9,656 nucleotides of DNA from an uncultured Collinsella sp. (GTDB lineage Bacteria; Actinomycetota; Coriobacteriia; Coriobacteriales; Coriobacteriaceae), in assembly GCA_902474645.1 (NCBI GenBank), contig CABRWN010000072.1, positions 1 to 9,656 of the forward strand, written 5' to 3'. The notes beneath the pieces were generated by a model. It was not told the origin of the DNA and ran no database searches. It saw nothing but the letters and a program-made list of their open reading frames with translations. Positions 1-7,234 of this stretch are shown piece by piece. A program made the position numbers and the translations under genes. How positions within the stretch are numbered: the stretch's first letter is position 1; every line of letters starts with the position of its first letter.

Positions 1-978
1 GATGTTGCCGGTGATGCGGAAGGGCACGAGCGCCTTGCCGCTGCGGAAGCGCACCCCGCCGTTGGCGAGCACCGCGTGGGCATCGTCGCGCTCCTTCCAG
101 CTGGGGAAGGTGACGGTAAAGCTGCTCTTGTTGCCCTCGGGCTCCAGCACGGTGTGCTCAGGAAGCTGGTCCTCGACGGCATCGAAGGCCTCGCGGAACT
201 TGTTCTGGATGTAGAGCTGGGCCGGCAGCAGCCACTCCTCCATGGTCTTGGAGACCACGGAGCGAACCTGCGGATTCTGGGCGAGCTTGGCGGTATAGGT
301 CTTCATAAAGTCGAGGTAGGCCGGCAGGTCAAAGTAGAGGTTGTCGACCGGGCGCAGCTCGGGCACCTCGCCGGTGAGCTGGCTCTTGGGCGCGATGAGC
401 TCTTCGGGCTCAAACTGGTGACCCAGGTCGCACTCGTCGGCATAGGCCTTCTCGGACTTGCAGCCCTGGATGGGGCAGCGGCCGATTACCTGGCGGCCGT
501 TGAGGAACGTGCCGGCCTTGGCATCGTAGAACTGCAGCGTGGAGCGCTTGGAGATGGTGCCCTGCTCGTGCAGGCGCTTAATAATCTCGGCGGTCACCTC
601 GTTGTGAATCTGCGCAGCCGGCTCAAGGCCCGAGCCGCCGTAGATGTCGCAGCTGATGTTGTAGTTGTTGAGGGTCGCGGCCTGGCGGGAGTGATTGGAC
701 TCGACATACTCGCTAATGGACTTGTCGTAGCCCTCGTTCTCCTTGAGCTTGCGGTAGCTCTCCATGATGGGCGAGCCGTAGCAGTCGGTGCCCGAGGTGA
801 AGATGACGTTCTCGCGGCCCAGGCGGTCGCGCAGGAAGCGGGCGAAGAAGTCGGCAGGGACAAAGACGCCGCCAACGTGGCCAAAGTGAAGGCCCTTGTT
901 GCCGTAGGGCTCGCCGGCGGTAACGATGGCGCGGCGAGGCCAGCTGGGACGGTCGTTCATGGAGTATTTGGATGCCAT
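1..978 (-). CDS. metG: Methionyl-tRNA synthetase-like class I tRNA ligase, N-terminal part (runs off the left edge)
   Basis: The 326 visible codons look like the catalytic half of a class I aminoacyl-tRNA synthetase, closest to MetRS, which charges tRNA-Met with methionine in the cytoplasm. The nucleotide-binding HIGH motif reads HFGH (residues 31-34) after PYGNKGL. GTDCYGSP (63-70) sits where MetRS usually has GTDEHG. A zinc-knuckle-like insert has C168, C173, C183 and H187 in a C-x4-C-x9-C-x2-H pattern, followed by a PE(L/E)R-type stretch typical of MetRS. The start at 978 is set by AAGGAG four bases upstream; a second ATG at 960 has no such site. The KMSKS motif would lie beyond the window. 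It is transcribed divergently from the DUF3267 gene. The motif deviations and the unusual region after residue 250 leave open a MetRS-like paralogue rather than the housekeeping enzyme. Confidence 0.75.
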   Translation of the reverse strand, partial: MASKYSMNDRPSWPRRAIVTAGEPYGNKGLHFGHVGGVFVPADFFARFLRDRLGRENVIFTSGTDCYGSPIMESYRKLKENEGYDKSISEYVESNHSRQAATLNNYNISCDIYGGSGLEPAAQIHNEVTAEIIKRLHEQGTISKRSTLQFYDAKAGTFLNGRQVIGRCPIQGCKSEKAYADECDLGHQFEPEELIAPKSQLTGEVPELRPVDNLYFDLPAYLDFMKTYTAKLAQNPQVRSVVSKTMEEWLLPAQLYIQNKFREAFDAVEDQLPEHTVLEPEGNKSSFTVTFPSWKERDDAHAVLANGGVRFRSGKALVPFRITGNI

Positions 979-1059
979 GGGACTCCTTCGCATATGGTGA
1001 GAGCGCGGCCGGGCGCGGGACTCGGCGACGCAGTGGTCAATTCGTGCATATCGTTCGAC

Positions 1060-1068
1060 ATTATCGCA
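1060..1068 (-). promoter_or_regulatory. Possible extended -10 promoter for the metG-like gene
   Basis: Read on the minus strand this is TGCGATAAT, a TGn extension followed by a -10-like GATAAT. No convincing -35 hexamer lies 16-18 bases upstream. Transcription would start near 1053 and leave a leader of about 75 bases before the ATG at 978. Assigned from consensus matching by eye only. Confidence 0.35.
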
Positions 1069-1110
1069 CATGCGGACGGGTACGTGACAGGGGCGCTATC
1101 CTAAGATGCT

Positions 1111-1677
1111 ATGAATGAGATTTCCAACATACATGCGTTTGAAGACGAGGATTTTCTGCACGCTTGCTTCGTGTGGGGGATGGTTGTAGTCGGCGTGTTT
1201 GCCGTGTGCCTGGTGCCGGTGTTTATGCTGCTGGGCGGGCCCGCGGACCTGGATGCGGCTGACGCGGGCGGTTGGACGGCGGTTGTGGGCTGGATAGTCG
1301 GCTTGGCTGCGGTTTCGGCGGCTTCATTTGTCGTGCACGAGCTGGTGCACGGTGTGTTTTTTAAGCTGCTGGCGCCTGCGGGCGCGCAGGTGACCTTTGG
1401 GGCGAATCGCGAGACGGCGATGATCTATGCCTGCGCCGAGGGCGTGGTGTATTCGCGCCGGCGGTACGTGGCGGTTTGCCTGGCGCCGACGGTTGTTGTG
1501 ACGACAACGCTTGCCCTGGGGTTTGCGTTTTCGGGCTATCCGCTGCTGTGCTATCTGGCGGCTGGTTTGCACCTTTCGGGCTGCGTGGGCGACTGGTGCT
1601 ACGTGCGGACGATCCTGCGCGACCGCCGCATTGTCGCCTGCGAGGATACGTCCTTTGGCGTGCGCTTTTTTGGGTGA
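1111..1677 (+). CDS. DUF3267-type putative zincin membrane metallopeptidase
   Basis: This 188-residue protein has about four hydrophobic segments (roughly residues 20-41, 58-75, 119-141 and 143-160). An HExxH zinc-binding motif, HELVH (76-80), lies at the end of the second. The motif followed by GVFFKLL, and a GCVGDW stretch near 157-162 whose Asp161 could be a further metal ligand, match the DUF3267 putative zincin family. Its substrates are not known to me. No Shine-Dalgarno sequence precedes the ATG, but TATCCT lies eight bases before it (1097-1102), so the message may be leaderless. Its stop codon at 1675-1677 overlaps the ribosome binding site of queH, so the two are probably co-transcribed and perhaps translationally coupled. 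Function is unassigned; the family call rests on motif and topology. Confidence 0.7.
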   Translation: MNEISNIHAFEDEDFLHACFVWGMVVVGVFAVCLVPVFMLLGGPADLDAADAGGWTAVVGWIVGLAAVSAASFVVHELVHGVFFKLLAPAGAQVTFGANRETAMIYACAEGVVYSRRRYVAVCLAPTVVVTTTLALGFAFSGYPLLCYLAAGLHLSGCVGDWCYVRTILRDRRIVACEDTSFGVRFFG

Positions 1678-1687
1678 GGAGATATCG

Positions 1688-2263
1688 ATGAAGTCGTTGT
1701 TGCTGCATGCGTGCTGTGCGCCGTGCTCGCTTGAGCCGGTTCGCCTGCTGCGCGAGGAGGGGTTTGAGCCCACAATCTGCTGGACAAACCCCAATATTCA
1801 GCCGCACGATGAATGGCAGCGGCGTTTGGACGAGCTGCGCCGGTGGTGTGCCGATGGCGACATCGAGCTTATCGAGGCGGGGGAGGACCGGGAGCGCTGG
1901 GAGGCCGGCGTGGCCCCGCTGGGCGCCGATCGAGCCCGTCGCTGTCGCGCATGCTATGCCCTGCGTCTGGCCGAGGCGTGCCGTGTGGCCCAGGAGCGCG
2001 GGTTTGAGTTTGTGGGCACGACGCTCGCCGTCTCGCCGTATCAGTTGTTTGAAACCTGCAATGATGTGTTGGAGCGCTTGGCGGCGGCACATGGGCTCAC
2101 CCCGGTGATTCGCGATTTTCGCCCGTATTACCCCGAGGCGACACGCCGTTCGCACGAGCTTGGCATGTATCGGCAGAACTACTGTGGTTGCCGCTTCTCG
2201 GCTGTCGAGGCGGCTATGGACCGCGCCCGCATCCGCGACGAGCGCAAAGCCGCCAAAAAGTAG
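1688..2263 (+). CDS. queH: Epoxyqueuosine reductase QueH
   Basis: QueH performs the last step of queuosine synthesis: it reduces epoxyqueuosine in the tRNA wobble position to queuosine, without the cobalamin used by QueG, through iron-sulfur chemistry. The 191-residue protein has the expected cysteine signatures: HACCAPC at 7-13 (C9, C10, C13), RCRACY at 85-90 (C86, C89) and YCGC at 165-168 (C166, C168). NPNIQP (34-39) and the stretch TTLAVSPYQ (111-119) are also typical. The start at 1688 is chosen because GAGGAG lies seven bases upstream and the protein begins in the family manner with MKSLLLHACC. The reading frame is open further upstream, but that part is the shadow of the DUF3267 gene. 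It follows that gene by 10 bases. Its pathway partner queA lies about 6 kb downstream, beyond the arc locus. Confidence 0.93.
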   Translation: MKSLLLHACCAPCSLEPVRLLREEGFEPTICWTNPNIQPHDEWQRRLDELRRWCADGDIELIEAGEDRERWEAGVAPLGADRARRCRACYALRLAEACRVAQERGFEFVGTTLAVSPYQLFETCNDVLERLAAAHGLTPVIRDFRPYYPEATRRSHELGMYRQNYCGCRFSAVEAAMDRARIRDERKAAKK

Positions 2264-2323
2264 TTCATTTGGGCTGGGGCTTTGAGCTGTCTGTGCGGTA
2301 CGGTCGTTTTTGGGAAAGTCGAT

Positions 2324-2980
2324 TTAATTAAGCGTGTGATCATGGCTTGCTTGATACCAAACGACGACTCCTATGATCCTAATTCTCCGTTTGTTAAACA
2401 TCAGATCCGGACTTGCTGTTGCATAAGAATGGGACGACAGCACAATCATGTCGTTTCCTTCTGCAAATCGCCTAATTACCGGTGTTTTACCGTCTGCGAG
2501 CGCCAATACAGCACAGCCGTTCCAAGGCTTTGCGGTGGTATCGACAAGTAGTAAGCTGCCGGGAGGGTAAATGCGGGACATTTCGTCACCTTTGATTTTA
2601 ACGAAAACGCTATGTGGGTGACGCTTGGCTACGTCTACGGGCGCGCAAACATTTTGTTGGCTGTGCGTGATGCGGCGCTTTTGCGATTCGATATCGATGA
2701 CGGGAAATGCGCCCTCCATTTCGTGGATAGCAGGGTCTTCGTCGGTGACGATTCTTTTATTTGCGAGTTTTACGGCCAAACCGTTTTCCTCGCCAACAAG
2801 TTCATCGCGGGTGCAACCGAAGAGCGTTTGTAACTTTTCAATATGGCGCTCACGGGGGGCATACCGACTTTTTTCCCAACGACAAACGGTCTCTTTAGAT
2901 ACCCCCAACATCTCTGCAAGTTGCGCCTGACCAAGATGCTCCATGGTGCGGAGTTTACGAATATTTGCCCCGAAGCCCAT
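2324..2980 (-). CDS. XRE-family regulator with an S24/LexA-like C-terminal domain that appears proteolytically inactive
   Basis: The 218-residue protein has an N-terminal helix-turn-helix of the Cro/CI type (about 5-60), with QAQLAEMLGVSKETVCRWE (18-36) as the DNA-binding core. A linker of about 60 residues leads to a C-terminal S24/LexA-CI fold (about 122-208), seen in KIKGDEM, PPGSLLLVD, NGCAVLAL and IRIIGVVVW. In self-cleaving relatives the catalytic Ser precedes Met in a GxSM motif and a Lys sits in a VKR motif. Here these positions are Glu133 and Arg170. The domain is therefore expected to dimerise or sense but not cut itself. The start at 2980 is preferred over an upstream ATG at 3013: it leaves two bases after the arcA1 stop and has AGAGGA nine bases upstream. 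Linkage suggests it controls the arc genes; sign and effector are unknown. Confidence 0.85.
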   Translation of the reverse strand: MGFGANIRKLRTMEHLGQAQLAEMLGVSKETVCRWEKSRYAPRERHIEKLQTLFGCTRDELVGEENGLAVKLANKRIVTDEDPAIHEMEGAFPVIDIESQKRRITHSQQNVCAPVDVAKRHPHSVFVKIKGDEMSRIYPPGSLLLVDTTAKPWNGCAVLALADGKTPVIRRFAEGNDMIVLSSHSYATASPDLMFNKRRIRIIGVVVWYQASHDHTLN

Positions 2981-2982
2981 GG

Positions 2983-4233
2983 CTATAGATCCTCTCGCCA
3001 CAGAGGGAGGCATAGACAGTTTGTGCCACCATAGCCTTTGGTGAGCTCGTCAATGGATAACGGGAATAATTCCATTCCTGCTTTCTCAAGCGCTTCGTTG
3101 GTCCAAACGTTTTCTTCATATACGCATAGTTTTCCTGGCGAGAGCGCAAGGATAGACGTTGCGTTGTTCCGGCGCTCTCTTTCGTAGGCGGTTTGATTCC
3201 CGCCTCCGCAGTCAATTACTTTTATTGGTTCGCAACAGGCTGCAGAGAGTATTTCCGGAATCGTGCGATCGATAGGAGTGATCGTAAGGCCCTTTCCGGA
3301 TCGTTTTAGTTGAATGCGGTATGCATCAACGGCATTGCATATCTCACGATCGATGAGGAACGCGTCGTGATCAATTCTACTTATGAACGTATCGAGGTGG
3401 ATACGCAGCCCGTCAGAGGGGACTCGAATCGCAATTAGCTCGGTGGTCTGGAATTTATTTGAGGTCAGGAGCTCTTTGGCAAGTGACTCGACGGCGGCGG
3501 GTTCAGTTCGGTCAGAGATTCCAGCTAATATTGTCTTAGCACTGATAACAAGAATGTCTCCGCCTTCGATATGGTAACTACTCCTGTTCAAATCACATAC
3601 TGGGGTTTCTCCCATGATCTTGTGGTGGGTGAATATCTGCCGGTATAAGGCGACCTCACGATCACGCTCAGGCCAATACATATGATTTAGGATGATGCCG
3701 TCTCCGACTACCACAGCAGGATCACGAGTGAAAAAAAGCGTGTTGAGGGGATTGACCAAGAGCGAGGCGGGGTCAAATTGCTCGTGCACGAGCGCCCGTA
3801 GTGTTTCCGACTGGTTTGAACATAGCTCAGTGTCTCCAAAGCGAATGCCGTTAAGTACTATATTCACCAATTCCTGGGTGTTCTTAGCGTTCTCAAACAG
3901 CTGGGTTATTGTCTCGAGGAACTCTCTGCCTGTTGCCCCACTGCAACGGAGGTAGTCATCAATAAAATATTTAAGTGATTGGGGCTCAGTTTCAAGTGAG
4001 TCTTCGAGAAGGTCCCTAATTTCAATGGTTTCTACGCCATGTTTCTCAAGCAATTGAACCATGGAATCGTGCTCATATATTGCTTTGTCGAGGTCAAAAC
4101 GACCGCTCCATTTTCGCAGGGAGAAAACTTGGCTGAAGTCGGCATCAGGGTAGTTTTGTGTTTCAGCTCCTGGTCGATGGACAAGTACGGCTTTTAAATG
4201 ACCGATTTCATTTGTTATGTGTACGCCTTGCAT
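2983..4233 (-). CDS. arcA: Divergent arginine deiminase (paralogue 1)
   Basis: Arginine deiminase hydrolyses arginine to citrulline and ammonia in the cytoplasm. The 416-residue length and motif order fit the family: HRPGAE (19-24), FTRDP (168-172), HIEGGD (221-226), HLDT (279-282) and a C-terminal nucleophile Cys406 in GGTNCLCLP. Asp171, Glu223, His279 and Asp281 match the other catalytic positions. Unlike most family members, the RGRGG before the nucleophile reads KGYGG, so the conserved Arg is Tyr401, and the PLPN-type loop reads NPLNTLFF. It is only distantly similar to arcA2 in the same window and visibly more AT-rich, so the pair look separately acquired or long diverged. AGGAGA lies five bases before the ATG. 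It heads a leftward unit with the XRE/S24 regulator two bases behind it. Another amidinotransferase-fold hydrolase activity is possible. Confidence 0.85.
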   Translation of the reverse strand: MQGVHITNEIGHLKAVLVHRPGAETQNYPDADFSQVFSLRKWSGRFDLDKAIYEHDSMVQLLEKHGVETIEIRDLLEDSLETEPQSLKYFIDDYLRCSGATGREFLETITQLFENAKNTQELVNIVLNGIRFGDTELCSNQSETLRALVHEQFDPASLLVNPLNTLFFTRDPAVVVGDGIILNHMYWPERDREVALYRQIFTHHKIMGETPVCDLNRSSYHIEGGDILVISAKTILAGISDRTEPAAVESLAKELLTSNKFQTTELIAIRVPSDGLRIHLDTFISRIDHDAFLIDREICNAVDAYRIQLKRSGKGLTITPIDRTIPEILSAACCEPIKVIDCGGGNQTAYERERRNNATSILALSPGKLCVYEENVWTNEALEKAGMELFPLSIDELTKGYGGTNCLCLPLWREDL

Positions 4234-4486
4234 GTCTGTCTCCTGTCCTGCTGGTTTTTATATAAGGCTAAGGCAGGTTCCTTGTTGTGTTGCGGAAAAG
4301 TTAAAAGACGTATGTAATTGATAAATAACATCAATTTTAAATATCAGATTGATTAATAACGTCACTTTAGCTGCCGTTCATAGGTGAAAAGCGACACGAT
4401 GGCGATGGTTGGCCGACCACCGCTGAGCAACCTCATACATTTATGGTGCCAGCTGGATAGAAGGGAAAAGGAATGAAGGAGGAGAT
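4234..4486. promoter_or_regulatory. Divergent control region between arcA1 and the arcD-arcA2-arcB arm
   Basis: This 253-bp region is AT-rich in its left half and carries the promoters of both arms. For arcA1 (minus strand) a -10-like TATATA lies at 4259-4264, about 25 bases before the start codon, with no good -35. For arcD (plus) TACATT at 4436-4441 is the best -10 candidate, again with a poor -35 (TTGGCC at 4409-4414 is too far away). Weak -35 boxes on both sides would fit promoters that need an activator. Two 17-bp repeats (4317-4333 and 4348-4364) lie between them. I see no open reading frame or structured RNA here that I can support. Confidence 0.55.
4317..4364. repeat. Pair of phased 17-bp direct repeats, candidate operator
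   Basis: The units at 4317-4333 and 4348-4364 share 15 of 17 bases, with consensus ATTGAT[AT]AATAAC[AG]TCA. They start exactly 31 bp apart, about three helical turns, so bound proteins would sit on the same face of the DNA. The first unit is also an inverted repeat, ATTGAT-N7-ATCAAT (4317-4335); the second keeps TGA and TCA at the matching places. The linked XRE/S24 protein is a natural candidate binder, and ArgR or a Crp/Fnr-type factor are alternatives. Function is inferred from position and symmetry only. Confidence 0.5.
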
Positions 4487-5929
4487 ATGGCAGCGGAAAG
4501 TTCGAAAGGCATCAAGCAGTTCAAGGTCCCGCACGTATATGCGATCATCTTTGCACTTATGGTCATCTTCGCTGTTCTCACGTGGATTGTTCCCTCTGGG
4601 TCCTATCAGCGTCAGGAGGTGAACGGTCGTGAAGTCACTGTCGCAGGTACGTATGAGCAGAGTGAAAAGACATATATTGACGAGGAAACCGGGGATGAAG
4701 TAGATCTCAGACAAGGCGTCTTCGATGTTCTTCAGGCTCCAACGCGCGGTATACAAGAGGCAATTGAGGTCGTTGCATTCATCTTGATTGTGGGCGGTTC
4801 GTTTCAGGTTATTACTAAAACGGGCGCTATCACGAGCGGAATGGGTCGTGTCGTTCGCCGCTTTAAGAACAAAGACATTCTAATTATTCCTATTGCGATG
4901 GTTCTCTTTGCATTGGGCGGAACGAGCTTTGGCATGGCGGAAGAAACTCTCCCGTTCTTTGCGATCTTCATGCCAATTATGATGGCTATGGGCTTCGACT
5001 CGATGACGGCGTTCATGGTCGTGTTCGTTGGAGCGCGCACGGGTTACATCGCCTCAACGATTAATCCGTTTAATGTTCTCATTGCGCAAGGTATTCTTGG
5101 TATTCAGGGCAACCCCCAGCTGTGGCTGCGTATGATTGCCTGGGTTGTTTTGACCGCCGTTGCAATTACTTGGGTTGTCCTCTATGCACGAAGGGTAAAG
5201 AAGAACCCTGAGTCATCGATCACATTTGAGGATGATATCGCCAAGAAAGTCGAGTTCGCTGCCGATGAATCTGCCCTTGACGCGGAATTTACGGGTCGTC
5301 AAAAAGGCGTGCTTGCGGTATTTATCGCTGGAATGTGCCTTATCATCTGGGGACTTGTGACCCAGGGCTGGTATATGAACGAGATTTCTGCGGTCTTTTT
5401 GGCCATGGGTCTGTTGGCTGGTGTTATTGCGGGCTTTAGTCAGGACGTCATCGCTCAGGAATTTGTTGCGGGTATCGCTGACTTTGCTTTCTCGGCAATT
5501 GTCGTTGGACTTGCGCGTGGCATCCTTGTCATTGCCTCTGACGGCATGATCATTGATACCATCCTCAATGCGCTCGCTACTGGTCTGGGCGGCATCCCGG
5601 CGGTTCTCTTTACTACGCTTCTTTATGCGGTTGAGAACCTCCTGGCGATTCTGGTTCCCAGCTCATCTGGCCTTGCAGCACTGACCGCTCCCATTTTTGG
5701 ACCTTTGACCGAACTCATGGGCCTTAATCCCGAGGCTGCCGTGTGGGCTCTCTCCATGGGTAGCGCGACGATGTCTTTGATCTGTCCTACTAGCGCCATT
5801 CTTGTAGCGGGTTTGGGCGTGTGTAAGATCAAGCTTGGCCAGTGGTGGAAGACCGTTTGGAAATTCTTCTTGGTCGTGTCGCTCATCAATATCGTATTCG
5901 TAGCAATCTCGGGACTTATTGCCCTGTAG
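4487..5929 (+). CDS. arcD: YfcC/DcuC-family membrane transporter, probable arginine:ornithine antiporter
   Basis: The 480-residue protein belongs to the YfcC family (C4-dicarboxylate anaerobic carrier-like), members of which act as ArcD in streptococcal arginine deiminase operons. There it exchanges external arginine for internal ornithine across the cytoplasmic membrane. Roughly ten to twelve hydrophobic segments are visible, the first at about 17-36. A hydrophilic stretch (about 40-85) follows that first segment, and a charged cytoplasmic-looking loop lies at about 235-272. Family signatures include GGTSFGMAEETLPF (144-157), GARTGYIASTINPFNV (182-197) and VPSSSGLAALTAPI (390-403). The start has an exceptionally strong ribosome site, AAGGAGG with a further GAG. 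It is the first gene of the rightward arm; arcA2 follows after 28 bases. The arginine/ornithine specificity comes from its neighbours rather than from residues I can read; the family also includes uncharacterised carriers. Confidence 0.85.
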   Translation: MAAESSKGIKQFKVPHVYAIIFALMVIFAVLTWIVPSGSYQRQEVNGREVTVAGTYEQSEKTYIDEETGDEVDLRQGVFDVLQAPTRGIQEAIEVVAFILIVGGSFQVITKTGAITSGMGRVVRRFKNKDILIIPIAMVLFALGGTSFGMAEETLPFFAIFMPIMMAMGFDSMTAFMVVFVGARTGYIASTINPFNVLIAQGILGIQGNPQLWLRMIAWVVLTAVAITWVVLYARRVKKNPESSITFEDDIAKKVEFAADESALDAEFTGRQKGVLAVFIAGMCLIIWGLVTQGWYMNEISAVFLAMGLLAGVIAGFSQDVIAQEFVAGIADFAFSAIVVGLARGILVIASDGMIIDTILNALATGLGGIPAVLFTTLLYAVENLLAILVPSSSGLAALTAPIFGPLTELMGLNPEAAVWALSMGSATMSLICPTSAILVAGLGVCKIKLGQWWKTVWKFFLVVSLINIVFVAISGLIAL

Positions 5930-5957
5930 GTTTCATGGCTGAAATGGAGTAACAGGA

Positions 5958-7202
5958 ATGTCTAAAGGACTGAATGTACACAGCGAGATTGGTAAGCTCA
6001 AGAAAGTTGTGCTTCACCGCCCCGGCCGTGACCTTGTGAACGTAAAGGCGGAAGAGTTCGAGGATGTCTGGATTCACGACTGTTTCTATCTTGATGTGGC
6101 TCAAAAGGAGCATGATGCCTTTGCGGATCTTCTGAGGAGCGAAGGTGTTGAGGTTCTCTATATGGAGAAACTCGTTGCTGAGGCGCTGGATGCATGCCCC
6201 TCGGCTCGCGCTGAGTTTACCGATACATTTATGGCTGAGAGCGGGATTGTCAATCCTCTGCTTGAGCAGGCTGTTCGTGAAAAGCTCGACGCTATTTCAG
6301 ATTCGTATCAGTTCGTACTTGAGGCTATGGGGGGGTATCGTTATCGTGACCTTGAGCTGCCTCGCGTCTCGACTACGCTTAGTATGATGGATAATGAGGA
6401 TGCGAAGCCCGATGATTTGGTGTTGAAGCCTCTTCCGAGCTCATATTTCTCTCGCGATCCTCTTGCTTCCGTGGGCAAAGGCGTTCTGCTTCACCATATG
6501 TATTGGAAACAGCGAGATCGTGAAGTGCCCTTCTATGAAGCGATTTTCAAATACCATCCCGATTATGTAGGGACTCCGATTTGGTACGACCATAAGAATC
6601 CCTGGCATATCGAGGGCGGTGATGTGCTTAACATTAACGCTCATACCTTGGCTATTGGAATTAGCCAGCGAACTGAGGCGGCTGCGATTGAGGAGCTTGC
6701 GAAGAATTTGTTCTGGGGATCTGGGAATTCTGAGATCGATACCGTTTACGCTATTAAAATCCCCAACGGCTATGCTTACATGCATCTTGACACCGTTTGC
6801 ACCATGGTGGATTTCGATAAGTTCACAGTTTATCCCGGTATTTTTGAGACCCTTCGTGTTTATCGTCTGACTCGTGGTGACTCTGAGGGAATGGTCGCTG
6901 TTCAAGAGATTGATGACACGCTTGAACATATTCTTGAAATGGCTACTGGCGTGGAGAAGGTGCAGCTTATTGAGTGCGGTGCCGGCGATATGGTTGAGGC
7001 ATCTCGCGAGCAGTGGAACGACGGGTCGAACACTCTTGCCGTTGCTCCTGGTAAAGTCTGTGTTTACGAGCGCAATGTTGTCACAAATGATGAGCTCTAC
7101 AAGAACGGTTTGGAACTTTTGGTCGTTCCCTCCGAGGAGCTGTCCCGCGGTCGTGGCGGCCCGCGCTGCATGAGCATGCCCTTCTGGCGCGAAGATATTT
7201 AG
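5958..7202 (+). CDS. arcA: Arginine deiminase (paralogue 2, arc operon enzyme)
   Basis: It catalyses arginine to citrulline plus ammonia, the first step of the arginine deiminase pathway. The 414-residue protein starts in family style with EIGKLKKVVLHRPG (10-23). It shows FSRDP (164-168), MYWKQRDRE (181-189), HIEGGD (217-222), HLDT (276-279) and RGRGGPRCMSMP (397-408). Asp167, Glu219, His276, Asp278 and nucleophile Cys404 fill the expected catalytic places, and Arg399 is kept before the nucleophile. The usual PLPN loop before the FTRDP motif reads PLPSS, so the Asn thought to help bind the substrate carboxylate is Ser161. GGAG eight bases upstream supports the start at 5958. It lies between arcD and arcB with gaps of 28 and 32 bases, so one message is likely. 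This is the better candidate of the two for the housekeeping catabolic enzyme. Confidence 0.93.
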   Translation: MSKGLNVHSEIGKLKKVVLHRPGRDLVNVKAEEFEDVWIHDCFYLDVAQKEHDAFADLLRSEGVEVLYMEKLVAEALDACPSARAEFTDTFMAESGIVNPLLEQAVREKLDAISDSYQFVLEAMGGYRYRDLELPRVSTTLSMMDNEDAKPDDLVLKPLPSSYFSRDPLASVGKGVLLHHMYWKQRDREVPFYEAIFKYHPDYVGTPIWYDHKNPWHIEGGDVLNINAHTLAIGISQRTEAAAIEELAKNLFWGSGNSEIDTVYAIKIPNGYAYMHLDTVCTMVDFDKFTVYPGIFETLRVYRLTRGDSEGMVAVQEIDDTLEHILEMATGVEKVQLIECGAGDMVEASREQWNDGSNTLAVAPGKVCVYERNVVTNDELYKNGLELLVVPSEELSRGRGGPRCMSMPFWREDI

Positions 7203-7234
7203 TTGCAAATCCACTGTGATAGGAGATGGCGAAT

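Noticed and set aside
76..1104. Long 342-codon open frame on the plus strand at the left edge
   Set aside because: It is antisense to the metG-like gene, which has clear synthetase motifs. The translated product is low-complexity (rich in Gly, Ala, Val, Leu) with no recognisable domain, as expected for a GC-rich shadow frame.
1361..2155. 264-codon minus-strand frame across DUF3267 and queH
   Set aside because: Arg/Pro/Gln-rich shadow spanning two well-supported plus-strand genes.
4318..4334. FNR box (TTGAT-N4-ATCAA)
   Set aside because: The half-sites TTGAT and ATCAA are present, but the spacer is seven bases, not four, so a standard FNR site is not supported. Kept only as a generic operator candidate.
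6441..7214. Minus-strand frame opposite arcA2
   Set aside because: Overlaps a complete, motif-bearing arginine deiminase; the product resembles no family I know.
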